Virus record (IMG/VR): IMGVR_UViG_3300011013_000067
Span: 1 to 26,993 of that record
Strand: one strand, 5' to 3'
DNA from: a virus
Length of the DNA: 26,993 nucleotides
In this document: one piece after another, positions 1-7,580 of the stretch
Layout: each line of letters opens with the position of its first letter
How positions within the stretch are numbered: the first letter of the stretch is position 1
The notes under the pieces: model-generated
Seen by the model: only the letters and a program-made list of their open reading frames with translations
What the model was told of the DNA's origin: nothing
Database searches by the model: none
Position numbers and translations under genes: made by a program

Positions 1-1056
1 ACAAAAGACCTAATAAATAATGTAGGTGACGCAGCAGAAACAACCAGACCTAGGGATTTTTATCCAAGTGAAACTATTACACAAGTTCATTTAGATTATT
101 TTGATAGCCTTCTGTTAGATGATGATACACCAGATTTTATAGACACTGCTAGAATTGTTGCTTCTGTGTCCCAAGAAGGACTGCAGGCAGATGTAGGGCT
201 TCCTGCCTCCAGTGATTACACACCCATCTTTACTAGACCAGAAGCTCCTGACCAAATCCCTAATTACCCCCTTGCTGATCCAGGTGATCGCGAAAGACTA
301 TTCACGGTATTTTTCTGTAACCCCGCTAATGCCTCCGTATCAGCTAATGGATTTGCTAACTTAATAAAATATAAAATATCTTTTTATGAAGATGCAACCA
401 TATCTAATGGTGGCATATTAGATAGTGCATTCTGTATGTCAGATGGATCCGGTATCGAGTTAATGTGTTCGGCTCCTTTCATAGATGCTGGTGTTACCAA
501 TTTAATCTTAGATTGGTTTTATATTGCAGACTTAAATACTGGTGAAACACAGGGTGATCTAACAGTAATAGTCAACGGGCAAGAGATACCAAGATTTGTG
601 GCTGGCGCCACTCTCGATGCTTACTATGAAGAGATTCCTGGAAACAATAAACAGATCAAATTTTATGCGGATTTAAGCGGATCACCTATATCTATTGAAG
701 TCTATAGGAGACAAGGGTCTGTGGATACCTCAAGTGAGAATTCACAAGATCTGGCAAACTTACAACAGTCGCTCGTTATAACAAGTGGTATAACCTTAGA
801 TAGGAAGAAATCTCAGAGGATACTAGCTGATTCTTCAGGTGGTATTTTTACGATAAGTCTACCTGCAACACCGTTTGTTGGCGATACTATACACATACAA
901 GACTCTGTTGCTTCATGGGCAGCAAATAATGTGACAGTAGATAGGAATGGTAATTTAATTGAAACACTAGCCGCCAATGATATACTAGATATCGATAGAG
1001 GCTGGATCATATATGAATATTATGATGCAATTCAGGGCTGGATAACGAGGACTTAA
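1..1056 (+). CDS. Tail-fibre/baseplate structural protein, 5'-truncated
   Basis: The frame is open from base 1 to the TAA at 1054-1056, so the start lies upstream; 351 residues are visible. An in-frame GTG at 166 is internal and has no reason to be the true start. The last ~100 residues form a beta-rich module with the pattern SQRILADSSGGIFTISLPATP, then GDTIHIQDS and NNVTVDRNGN. Such modules recur in phage tail-fibre and T4 gp10-like baseplate proteins. The stop overlaps the next start (TAATG), so the gene heads the fibre block that follows. A virion role is inferred from the module and the neighbours; the exact part is not determinable. Confidence 0.7.
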   Translation, partial: TKDLINNVGDAAETTRPRDFYPSETITQVHLDYFDSLLLDDDTPDFIDTARIVASVSQEGLQADVGLPASSDYTPIFTRPEAPDQIPNYPLADPGDRERLFTVFFCNPANASVSANGFANLIKYKISFYEDATISNGGILDSAFCMSDGSGIELMCSAPFIDAGVTNLILDWFYIADLNTGETQGDLTVIVNGQEIPRFVAGATLDAYYEEIPGNNKQIKFYADLSGSPISIEVYRRQGSVDTSSENSQDLANLQQSLVITSGITLDRKKSQRILADSSGGIFTISLPATPFVGDTIHIQDSVASWAANNVTVDRNGNLIETLAANDILDIDRGWIIYEYYDAIQGWITRT

Positions 1057-1835
1057 TGGCTAGACTTAGCGATAGAAAAACTAAAAATGATGATGTCAGC
1101 GGTCATACTCCGCCTGTTGGATCTATAATAGCTTATATGCCTGGTTATTATAGTGCCGCTGCTAATGGAGGTGGCTTCACAGAAGTCGGTTTAGCAAGCA
1201 ACACTGTCACGGCATGTAACGATGCTTTACCGAATAACTGGCGTGTCTGTGATGGTACAGATATTAATGACCCTGAAAGTCCAATATGGAATGCAGTAGG
1301 TAGACATTTACCAGAAATGACAGATAGTCGTTTCATGAGAGGCGCTACTGCTTCTGGTGTTGCAGGTGGTGCAAATAGTAAAACTTTAAATACTCCACAA
1401 CTACCTAGTCATAGTCACTCAGGTACAACGGCAGCAGCTAATGCACCTCACGCTCACCCAGGTACAACTGGTACAGCTAATGCACCTCACGGCCACCCTG
1501 CTGGTGGCGTACCGGGTAATAATGCACCACACGCTCACACACAGAATGTCAGTGCAAATGTATCACCTGGACCGGGTGTGAGAGCTGATTATAATACTGA
1601 TGCACCATCAGCGATTTTCCCACAAGGTATTAACACAGGTACATCAAATGCACCGCACGGTCACGCAGCTAGCCCTAATGGAGCAGCTAATGCACTGCAT
1701 AGTCACTCAAGTGGAGCAGGTACAAATAATGCACCGCATAGTCACACAATAACAACTAATACAACTGGTGCAGGGGATGCATTCGATGTGCAGCCAAATT
1801 ATGTTAGCGTATTTTACATAATACGTATAAAATAG
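1056..1835 (+). CDS. Tail-collar short tail fibre protein, HxH-rich
   Basis: 259 aa receptor-binding fibre candidate. The N-terminal half carries a phage tail-collar type domain: PVGSIIAYMPG (residues 20-30), NNWRVCDGTDI (60-70), and RFMRGATASGVAGGANSKT (92-110). From residue 119 it has seven HxH motifs (119, 132, 145, 159, 201, 215, 228) in NAPHxH repeats, and it ends with the collar-type PNYVSVFYIIRIK. In T4 gp37 HxH motifs line the fibre tip and bind iron; a similar metal-stabilised trimeric needle is inferred here. Start ATG overlaps the previous stop; GAGG at 1047-1050 serves as SD. Stop is TAG. DNA segments are shared almost exactly with the next gene. Confidence 0.85.
   Translation: MARLSDRKTKNDDVSGHTPPVGSIIAYMPGYYSAAANGGGFTEVGLASNTVTACNDALPNNWRVCDGTDINDPESPIWNAVGRHLPEMTDSRFMRGATASGVAGGANSKTLNTPQLPSHSHSGTTAAANAPHAHPGTTGTANAPHGHPAGGVPGNNAPHAHTQNVSANVSPGPGVRADYNTDAPSAIFPQGINTGTSNAPHGHAASPNGAANALHSHSSGAGTNNAPHSHTITTNTTGAGDAFDVQPNYVSVFYIIRIK
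1368..1514 (+). repeat. Repeat shared by adjacent fibre genes, copy 1
   Basis: 1368-1421 matches 2168-2221 with two differences, and 1429-1514 is identical to 2268-2353 over 86 bp. Both copies encode the QLPSH and NAPHAHPGT/NAPHGHPAGG repeats of the two neighbouring collar fibres. The direct orientation would allow recombination between the genes. Confidence 0.9.
1666..1748 (+). repeat. Repeat shared by adjacent fibre genes, 3' copy 1
   Basis: Matches 2502-2584 with one substitution. It encodes the C-terminal ASPNGAANA..HSHSSGAGTNNAPHSHT segment pattern in both fibres. Sequence between the two repeat pairs is diverged, so identity is confined to the histidine repeat modules. Confidence 0.9.
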
Positions 1836-1843
1836 GAAAAACA

Positions 1844-2710
1844 ATGGCAAGAACAGAACAAGTATCAGATGGATTAGTCGTAAAGCAGAAAGAACAGAGT
1901 ACATCTACTTTTGTTGCCGATAAGAGTGTTACTGCTGCCCAACTATCAGATGAGGTATCTAACGGTCTTATCCCCATTGGTGCAGTGATACCAGTGATGA
2001 CACATTTATCTGGTGCTTTTATTCCAGCTGCTACAGGCGTAGTATCTAAAGGTTTAATGCTATGCGATGGAGCTAGTATCCCAGCAGGCAACACGCTACT
2101 GGGTACCACACCGAATTTAAGTAATGATGCCTATCTAAGAGGATCGGGTGTAGCTGGCGCCGCAGCTGGTGCAAATAATAAAACTTTAAATACTCCACAA
2201 CTACCTAGTCATAATCACTCAATTGTCGTAGATGCAGATAATGCCAATCACGGTCATACAGGTACAGCGGCAGCAGCTAATGCACCTCACGCTCACCCAG
2301 GTACAACTGGTACAGCTAATGCACCTCACGGCCACCCTGCTGGTGGCGTACCGACATCAAGCGCCCCAGTCAGCAGCTCGGGGAGAGGTGCTATTTATGA
2401 GCATTTTTGGGTTGGCGCCGTACCATCTGGACCAGGTGGCACAGCCACAGGCGGCCCAACGCCTGTAACAGCAGATAGATATTATGCACCGCACAGTCAC
2501 TCAGCTAGCCCTAATGGAGCAGCTAATGCACCGCATAGTCACTCAAGTGGAGCAGGTACAAATAATGCACCGCATAGTCACACAGTGGTAGCTGATTTAG
2601 CTGACGCGCTCCACGCGCATACGGCAACAGCGGGTACAACAGGTTCAGGTGATTCTATTAATTTTGAACCAAACTATATCACGTGTGTATATGTGATAAG
2701 GGTTAGATAG
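1844..2710 (+). CDS. Tail-collar short tail fibre protein, HxH-rich paralogue
   Basis: 288 aa paralogue of the preceding gene. A collar-type domain is visible at residues 43-120: IPIGAVIPVM, LMLCDGASIPAG, and AYLRGSGVAGAAAGANNKT. Eight HxH motifs follow (123, 136, 149, 162, 217, 231, 244, 257), interrupted by a unique segment at about 170-212. It ends PNYITCVYVIRVR. The N-terminal 40 residues (KQKEQSTSTFVADKS) differ from the first paralogue and may be the attachment part. SD AGGAAAAAC precedes the ATG. The stop is TAG. Receptor binding is inferred from the family, not shown. Confidence 0.85.
   Translation: MARTEQVSDGLVVKQKEQSTSTFVADKSVTAAQLSDEVSNGLIPIGAVIPVMTHLSGAFIPAATGVVSKGLMLCDGASIPAGNTLLGTTPNLSNDAYLRGSGVAGAAAGANNKTLNTPQLPSHNHSIVVDADNANHGHTGTAAAANAPHAHPGTTGTANAPHGHPAGGVPTSSAPVSSSGRGAIYEHFWVGAVPSGPGGTATGGPTPVTADRYYAPHSHSASPNGAANAPHSHSSGAGTNNAPHSHTVVADLADALHAHTATAGTTGSGDSINFEPNYITCVYVIRVR
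2168..2353 (+). repeat. Repeat shared by adjacent fibre genes, copy 2
   Basis: Second copy of the 1368-1514 modules. Here a 39-bp-longer spacer separates the two matching blocks, adding one extra HxH unit (NANHGHTGT) compared with copy 1. Confidence 0.9.
2502..2584 (+). repeat. Repeat shared by adjacent fibre genes, 3' copy 2
   Basis: Second copy of 1666-1748, differing at one base. Confidence 0.9.
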
Positions 2711-2717
2711 GCAAAAC

Positions 2718-3140
2718 ATGGATACATATAATTTTACTTATAGGCGAGTTAAAGGTAAATGCTTGCATTGTGAAAAATTAAAACAAAGATCGTTTTTTAA
2801 AAAAATGATAAATGGTGCTTTTAATAGAAAAAAAATGCGGTCGAGTGCGGTGAAAGACTGCGAACTAGAGTGGCGGTCATTTGAAGTAGTGGGCCATGGT
2901 CCTGAAAATTATACAGAGTCATATGTGCGAACAAATAATGACGAGAAGACATATGAATCTGTTGATTCTAGTGACCGCAATAGAATGGTGTTGTATTTTA
3001 AGAATGGAGCACTGCAGACAATATCTGATTGGCGAGATTGTGAATTAAAATTAGATACAGATTGGGTATTATTTACAAAAAGTAAGATGGAAAGAGAATC
3101 CGGGCAAGATATTAAACTTGCCGTAGATGTTAAACAATAA
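2718..3140 (+). CDS. Hypothetical protein in fibre block
   Basis: 140 aa, not recognised. The N terminus is basic (KGKCLHCEKLKQRSFFKK) with one CxxC at residues 16-19, which alone is not a zinc finger. The remainder is mixed charged and soluble, with no signal peptide or membrane segment. It starts 7 nt after the fibre stop and sits between two fibre paralogues, so a tail or fibre-assembly accessory role is possible but unsupported. A hairpin follows the stop. Confidence 0.6.
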   Translation: MDTYNFTYRRVKGKCLHCEKLKQRSFFKKMINGAFNRKKMRSSAVKDCELEWRSFEVVGHGPENYTESYVRTNNDEKTYESVDSSDRNRMVLYFKNGALQTISDWRDCELKLDTDWVLFTKSKMERESGQDIKLAVDVKQ

Positions 3141-3151
3141 ATTAAGCAGCT

Positions 3152-3180
3152 ATCCTGATACAATCAGGGTGTAAGTTTTT
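3152..3180 (+). terminator. Possible terminator after 2718-3140
   Basis: ATCCTGAT (3152-3159) pairs with ATCAGGGT (3163-3170) across an ACA loop, 8 bp with one G-U pair. The sequence GTAAG and five T follow. A moderate rho-independent terminator; the next gene starts at 3197 with GGGGTAAAAC before a GTG. Confidence 0.45.
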
Positions 3181-3196
3181 ACATTAGGGGTAAAAC

Positions 3197-3742
3197 GTGG
3201 CATTAAAAGGCTTTCTAAGCGCAGAAAATTATACAGTAATAACAATAGACGCCTACGATAAACAGGAAAAGCGTTTGGTTTTTATTGCAAGAACTTTCAC
3301 AGATAGTACTAAAGTAGAGTTGTTGAGTGAAACAACCTTTAATGCGACTGCTGATATGGCTGGTTTTAGAACAGTGATATCTAAAGACATTACATCTGTG
3401 CCAGAAAATCCTGTAGAGGGGGATTCATATATAGTTGGTTCTACATCAGAAGCCCCCTTTAATGGAATGGAAGGTTGTGTTGCAGTGTGTGGTGAAAATC
3501 CAGGCGACTGGATGTTCTTTAGCATCGTCGACGGTGAATGTACATATGTAACTGATGAAGATATGTATTATATGAGAAAAGATGGTTCCTGGATGCTACC
3601 TAGTTCAGAAGATATGACCCCTGCAAAATGGGATTTATTATTTGATCCTAATATATTTGAAGCAGCTGGCGCCAACCTAATACAGGCAATATATACTTAT
3701 TTAAAAACTACGCCGCAATTTTCACATACAGTTGATGCTTAA
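3197..3742 (+). CDS. Fibre-associated protein, paralogue family member 1
   Basis: 181 aa, GTG start preceded by AGGGG. It shares both ends with the genes at 4515 and 5070. The N terminus has ENYTVITIDAYDKQEK..VFIARTFTDSTKVELL; the C terminus has KWDLLFD..GANLIQAIYTYLKTTPQF and ends TVDA. The middle has PVEGDSYIVGS (75-85) followed by spaced Gly/Trp residues (GDWMFFS, GSWML), which resembles the DUF2793 module of tail-fibre proteins. The conserved ends with a variable centre suggest adaptors or chaperones that match individual fibres. That role is inferred from position between collar genes. Confidence 0.6.
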   Translation: MALKGFLSAENYTVITIDAYDKQEKRLVFIARTFTDSTKVELLSETTFNATADMAGFRTVISKDITSVPENPVEGDSYIVGSTSEAPFNGMEGCVAVCGENPGDWMFFSIVDGECTYVTDEDMYYMRKDGSWMLPSSEDMTPAKWDLLFDPNIFEAAGANLIQAIYTYLKTTPQFSHTVDA

Positions 3743-3751
3743 GAGGATTTT

Positions 3752-4507
3752 ATGCCACTAATTTTAGGAATAGATAATCTGGTTTTAGATCCAGCTACGA
3801 CTTTCGGTACGGTGCCAGTTGGCGCTATTTTACCAGTTATGTCTAACATAACGGGTAGTTTTACCGTACCAGCTACAGGCGTTGAAGATGGCGGTTTCAT
3901 GTTATGCGATGGTGCCGCGATACCAGGTGGGCAATCTATGTCAGGTAGTACACCAAATTTATCAGACGGTAGATTCTTAATGGGATCTAGCGTCGCCGGT
4001 ACTGCAGCAGGGGCTAATAATCAAACCCCCACTGGATCAATATCTAGTTCTTTTAGTGGAGCCGCTGTAGCTAGAACAGATTTTTTTAAAAACGCAACCT
4101 ATACACCGAGTGGTAGTGTATCAACTACAGTAACTTTTAATAAAAATGTTTTAAATACAACTTCTCATCAAAGCGCACACGCGCATGTTTTAACCAGTAG
4201 TACTTTTAACAACCTGGTTGTTCAGGGTGTTACCAGTGGTGGTACAAATAAGACAGTCAATTCGACCATACAACCATCATCAACATACACTGCAAGTTCT
4301 GATGGGAGATATGCCAGTTGGGTCTCATCGACTGCAGCAACAAGTGAGAGTTCGAGTTTTTCAGGGTCAGGTATTAATATCCGAAGCACATTCGGTAACA
4401 CAGGTAGTTATGTCCCTAGCGGGTCAATTAGCGGTAGTTTTACCGGTGCATCTAGAGATATTAGACCTAACTACCTAAGCACAGTTTATGTAATAAGGAC
4501 AAAATGA
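3752..4507 (+). CDS. Tail-collar fibre protein, third paralogue
   Basis: 251 aa with the same collar frame as the 1056 and 1844 genes: VPVGAILPVM (21-30), FMLCDGAAIPGGQ (49-61), GRFLMGSSVAGTAAGANNQ (73-91), and the ending RDIRPNYLSTVYVIRTK. Here the C-terminal half is Ser/Thr/Gly-rich (repeated PSGS and SGSFSG units) and has a single HAH motif (143-145) instead of the HxH ladder. It therefore probably folds as a different shaft with a related head. SD GAGGATTTT lies upstream. Stop is TGA. Confidence 0.8.
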   Translation: MPLILGIDNLVLDPATTFGTVPVGAILPVMSNITGSFTVPATGVEDGGFMLCDGAAIPGGQSMSGSTPNLSDGRFLMGSSVAGTAAGANNQTPTGSISSSFSGAAVARTDFFKNATYTPSGSVSTTVTFNKNVLNTTSHQSAHAHVLTSSTFNNLVVQGVTSGGTNKTVNSTIQPSSTYTASSDGRYASWVSSTAATSESSSFSGSGINIRSTFGNTGSYVPSGSISGSFTGASRDIRPNYLSTVYVIRTK

Positions 4508-4514
4508 GGAAGAT

Positions 4515-5057
4515 ATGGCAATATTAAATTTCATAAATACAGGTAGCTATTCCACGGTCGAAGATGTCCACTTAGATAGAAGACAACCTAGAGTTTTATT
4601 TAACTTAAACGTGTATCAAGATGCTACTAAAAAAGTAATGCTACACTCGATACCGTATACATTAGATGGATCAACAGATATTCTTTCTGTAGGTGGAGAG
4701 GTCAGTACTCCACTAGACGGAAATGGTGGGCTAGATATAGCAGCATTAGAGATATCGGCAGTACCAGTAGTGTTACTTGGATCGGGATATGATGACCATG
4801 TATTTACAAATAAAGCAGGCACGTGGACAGTAGATGCGCCGTTTGAGAATATGGTTGTATTTAGATCTGATCTGTCTAAATATTTTATATATGATGGTGA
4901 CGAATTAGTAGAGCAACCTGTTGATTTTTTTACATCTAGCGAGTTTGATTCTAACTTTAGTATAACCGCTATAAGCGGTAACGATACAAATATAATTAAA
5001 CAAATATACGTTTACTTATTAAACAGAAGTGACTTTTCTGGATCAATAAGCGACTAA
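4515..5057 (+). CDS. Fibre-associated protein, paralogue family member 2
   Basis: 180 aa. N-terminal NTGSYSTVEDVHLDRRQ..FNLNVYQDATKKVML and C-terminal NIIKQIYVYLLNRSDFSGS align with the 3197 and 5070 proteins but are more diverged, and the terminal TVDA is replaced by SISD. The centre (about 55-135) lacks a clear YIVG module. It begins 7 nt after the third collar gene (SD GAGGAAGAT), giving a repeated collar-plus-small-protein gene pair. Function is not known. Confidence 0.6.
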   Translation: MAILNFINTGSYSTVEDVHLDRRQPRVLFNLNVYQDATKKVMLHSIPYTLDGSTDILSVGGEVSTPLDGNGGLDIAALEISAVPVVLLGSGYDDHVFTNKAGTWTVDAPFENMVVFRSDLSKYFIYDGDELVEQPVDFFTSSEFDSNFSITAISGNDTNIIKQIYVYLLNRSDFSGSISD

Positions 5058-5069
5058 TGGAGAAAAAAT

Positions 5070-5642
5070 ATGGCTATGCTTAATGCATTAAAAGCAGGTA
5101 CATACAGTGTTATCAGGATTACTAGATTTAGTAAGCACGATAAAGAAATGAATTTTACGGTGGATATTTATACCGATAGCACTAAGGCTAAACTGTTAAC
5201 ATCTGTAGATAAAACTATATTGAACCCCGAGCTAGATGAAGTTTTAGCTGATAGAGGGATTAGTGATGCGCCGGCCAGTCCAGTATATGGCGATGAGCAC
5301 TTAGTTGGCGAATCCCCTGTTAATGGATTCTCTAGTTTCTCTATTGGGGAGAAAGTTAGATGGACTCAAGACGGTGCCCTAGATGGCAATGGCGATCCTA
5401 TAGATGGTTGGGTTGTTGTAGGATCACTATCAGACGCTACTATTTATTACGTAACATCTGAGGATAAATATCTTAAAATAAACGACGGTGCCTGGTTTGA
5501 ACTATCTAATTATTTTGGATCAACTAGGTGGGATACATATTTTGATTCAGCTGTATTGGATCAAGCAGGTAAGAGCCTGCTTACTTGCATATACGACTTT
5601 TTAAAAACAACGCCAGAATTTATAAATACAGTGGACGCTTAA
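5070..5642 (+). CDS. Fibre-associated protein, paralogue family member 3
   Basis: 190 aa and closest to the 3197 protein: KAGTYSVIRITRFSKHDKE, DIYTDSTKAKLL at the start, PASPVYGDEHLVGES (68-82) in the centre, and RWDTYFD..GKSLLTCIYDFLKTTPEF..TVDA at the end. Tandem placement after 4515 suggests duplication. SD GGAGAAAAA is present. A TATAAATA, the T4 late promoter core, lies in its last codons (5621-5628), and a strong terminator follows its stop. Confidence 0.6.
   Translation: MAMLNALKAGTYSVIRITRFSKHDKEMNFTVDIYTDSTKAKLLTSVDKTILNPELDEVLADRGISDAPASPVYGDEHLVGESPVNGFSSFSIGEKVRWTQDGALDGNGDPIDGWVVVGSLSDATIYYVTSEDKYLKINDGAWFELSNYFGSTRWDTYFDSAVLDQAGKSLLTCIYDFLKTTPEFINTVDA
5621..5628 (+). promoter_or_regulatory. 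T4-late-type TATAAATA motif
   Basis: Exact TATAAATA inside the last codons of 5070-5642, about 85 nt before the next gene's start. In T4 this is the entire late promoter core. It would drive the oxygenase genes from about 5640, giving a transcript that includes the hairpin region. It could also be chance in AT-rich coding sequence. Confidence 0.35.
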
Positions 5643-5708
5643 TCCCTAAAAACACAACTAAGAAAATGCATAGTGGGTACAACTACTATGCATTTTTATA
5701 TTTAGGGA
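5643..5708 (+). terminator. Terminator nested in a stem that covers a ribosome site
   Basis: AAAATGCATAGT (5663-5674) pairs perfectly with ACTATGCATTTT (5685-5696), 12 bp with a 10-nt loop, followed by TTATATTT. It ends the fibre block and could act in both directions. Outside it, TCCCTAAA (5643-5650) is the exact complement of TTTAGGGA (5701-5708). The latter contains the SD (AGGGAG) of the gene at 5715, so read-through RNA could fold the SD away. Confidence 0.75.
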
Positions 5709-5714
5709 GCCAAT

Positions 5715-6287
5715 GTGTCACGCAAAATAATAATCTACGATGATTTCTACAAAGATCCTGACTATATCAGGTTTCTTGCAAAAGAAAATATATCACTACC
5801 GCTAGTATGCTCTGATTTTAATGAATTAGCTGCAAGTATCACTGGTGCTATAATCAACAGTATAAGTACTAATCATGGCTGTTTTCAACTAAATAATAAG
5901 TCACCTGAAGTAGAAAAAATAACATTCAATACAGAAAATAAATGGACATGCTTACTGTTTTTAACAGAAAATTGCAGTAACAAACAGAGTAATGGTGTAA
6001 CTTTTTGGAAAAATAAAAATAGCGAATATGCAGGCAGTAAGAGTGTAGAAGATACTGTAAATGCCAGTGATATAATAAACGGATATGTAAATAAAACACA
6101 AAAAACCCAAATAGAAATAGATAAAAAACAGTGGAATAAAGACGTCTTTATTCCAGGTAAATATAATAGGGCTGTCTTTTTTAGATCAGAGTTGTTCCAC
6201 TCTATTAGTAAGGGATTCGGAAAAAACTTTGAGAATGGGCAATTAATACAAACTTTCGCTTTCGGTGATAACAATGAGTCTAATTAA
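5715..6287 (+). CDS. DUF6445-like oxygenase-fold protein, metal ligands lost
   Basis: 190 aa. GTG start chosen because AGGGAG lies just upstream; the ATG two bases earlier is out of frame and stops after five codons. It aligns along its length with the protein at 6987: RKIIIYDDFYKDPDYIR (3-19), a middle with GVTFWKNKN, then KYNRAVFFRSELFHS (149-163) and NGQLIQTF (174-181). Those features match the DUF6445 family, related to 2-oxoglutarate/Fe(II) dioxygenases. The metal motif HxD of the sister is TFN here (70-72) and the 2OG-binding Arg aligns with Gln176, so it is probably not an active oxygenase. It may be a partner subunit. Confidence 0.6.
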   Translation: MSRKIIIYDDFYKDPDYIRFLAKENISLPLVCSDFNELAASITGAIINSISTNHGCFQLNNKSPEVEKITFNTENKWTCLLFLTENCSNKQSNGVTFWKNKNSEYAGSKSVEDTVNASDIINGYVNKTQKTQIEIDKKQWNKDVFIPGKYNRAVFFRSELFHSISKGFGKNFENGQLIQTFAFGDNNESN

Positions 6288-6987
6288 TTTTGATTCTAAA
6301 ATGCTGAGTTATAGCATGGAGCGCAAAGAGGGATTAATAGATCCAGACTATGCAAAACAAATTAACATTTATAATAGAACTATAAACACACATGAATGTG
6401 AAGATTTTGGAGATGCTATAATGTATTTTCATAATGTAGTGGACAGCAAAATGTGTGAACATATTATAGAACTGTGTTATCAGGTTGCTAATTGGGAAAA
6501 AGCTATAACAGTTGGAGAAGGGACAGGGCAGATGTCAGCGAAAAATAGCCCAAGACAAAATGACACATGTAGGATCTCAGGGGATGATAGACTGTTAGAG
6601 GTTGATTCATACATACATCGCGCCATGTCTACAACACTAGCAGCTTATTTTAATAAGCTAGGTGTAGGTAGTGCCACCGATGCAGGTATCACAGAGGATG
6701 AAGGGTATAGTGTATTACGTTATTCCAAAAATGGCCACTACAAGAAGCATATAGATTATAGTAGTTTTTCAAACCCTAATAGCACACCAACTATACGCGC
6801 CGTGTCTGGTTTAATATATTTAAACGATGACTATGAGGGCGGAGAGATACACCTTGATAGACAAAATATAACAGTTAAACCCACAAAAGGGGGAATAATA
6901 TTATTCCCCTCTATATATACACACCCCCATGCATCTTTAGACATAATTTCTGGTACCAAATATTGCATAGTAACTTGGTGGAAATAA
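6274..6987 (+). CDS. 2-oxoglutarate/Fe(II) dioxygenase, prolyl-4-hydroxylase type
   Basis: 237 aa. ATG 6274 chosen over a GTG nine bases upstream; it overlaps the previous gene by 14 nt. Family features are visible in order: YSVLRYSKNGHYKKHIDYS with the HxD pair H159/D161, SGLIYLNDDYEGGEIHL (178-194), then FPSIYTH with distal H217 and GTKYCIVTWW at the end. Lys229 stands where Arg usually binds 2-oxoglutarate. The expected reaction is hydroxylation using Fe(II), O2 and 2-oxoglutarate; the substrate is unknown. Its place between two DUF6445-like genes downstream of fibres suggests the three act together. Confidence 0.85.
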   Translation: MSLINFDSKMLSYSMERKEGLIDPDYAKQINIYNRTINTHECEDFGDAIMYFHNVVDSKMCEHIIELCYQVANWEKAITVGEGTGQMSAKNSPRQNDTCRISGDDRLLEVDSYIHRAMSTTLAAYFNKLGVGSATDAGITEDEGYSVLRYSKNGHYKKHIDYSSFSNPNSTPTIRAVSGLIYLNDDYEGGEIHLDRQNITVKPTKGGIILFPSIYTHPHASLDIISGTKYCIVTWWK

Positions 6988-7580
6988 TGAAATTCAAAGT
7001 ATTAGTTATAGATGATTTCTATGATAAACCTGAACTAATTAGAGAAGAAGCGCTGCAAGCTGATTTTCTAACGGGTGGCACTTATCCAGGCAAAGATAGC
7101 AATGGTGATAAATTTACGCAAGACATGATTGTCAAATTTGGATCTATAATGGGGAGACCGCTATACCCCATGAGTAATACCGGCAATTACAGATTAAGCT
7201 TAAAAGGTGATAAGGCATCTAGGCATATACACTTCGATAGTAACGTATATGTTGCAAGCATATGTCTAACACTGGATAATGATTGTAAGGGCGGTGTAGC
7301 GCTCTGGAAACATAAAGAAACAGGTATAGAAGACATACCATTGAAGGATAGCGATATAGAAAATAAATATGGAATAAACCATTCATATTTAGAGAATGAA
7401 ATAGTGTTAAAACAAGGTGTAGATGAATCTAATTTTGAACAAACTACATATGTACCATATAAATTCAATAGATGCGTAATACTCTACGGTAGACAATTCC
7501 ATTCTCCTTATCCTCAAGGATGGGGAGATAGTCCGGAAAATGGTAGATTAACTCAACACTTCTTTTTTAAACCTGTCTAA
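6987..7580 (+). CDS. DUF6445-like 2OG/Fe(II)-type oxygenase
   Basis: 197 aa. The ATG overlaps the previous stop (TAATG) and has GGTGGA upstream, so it is preferred to a TTG 24 nt earlier. Family pattern: KVLVIDDFYDKPELIR (4-19), RHIHFDSNVYVASICLTL with H82 and D84, GGVALWKHKETG (102-113), KFNRCVILYGRQFHS with H172, and NGRLTQHFFF with R187. These match the HxD...H...R set of the dioxygenase fold, so this copy looks catalytically complete, unlike its paralogue at 5715. Substrate unknown. Its TAA stop interlocks with the convergent TAG stop of the minus-strand gene (shared bases 7578-7579). Confidence 0.75.
   Translation: MKFKVLVIDDFYDKPELIREEALQADFLTGGTYPGKDSNGDKFTQDMIVKFGSIMGRPLYPMSNTGNYRLSLKGDKASRHIHFDSNVYVASICLTLDNDCKGGVALWKHKETGIEDIPLKDSDIENKYGINHSYLENEIVLKQGVDESNFEQTTYVPYKFNRCVILYGRQFHSPYPQGWGDSPENGRLTQHFFFKPV

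Noticed and set aside
6963-6987. TTG start at 6963 for the third oxygenase gene
   Set aside because: ATG 6987 has an SD and gives the usual TAATG coupling; the extra residues do not extend the family alignment.
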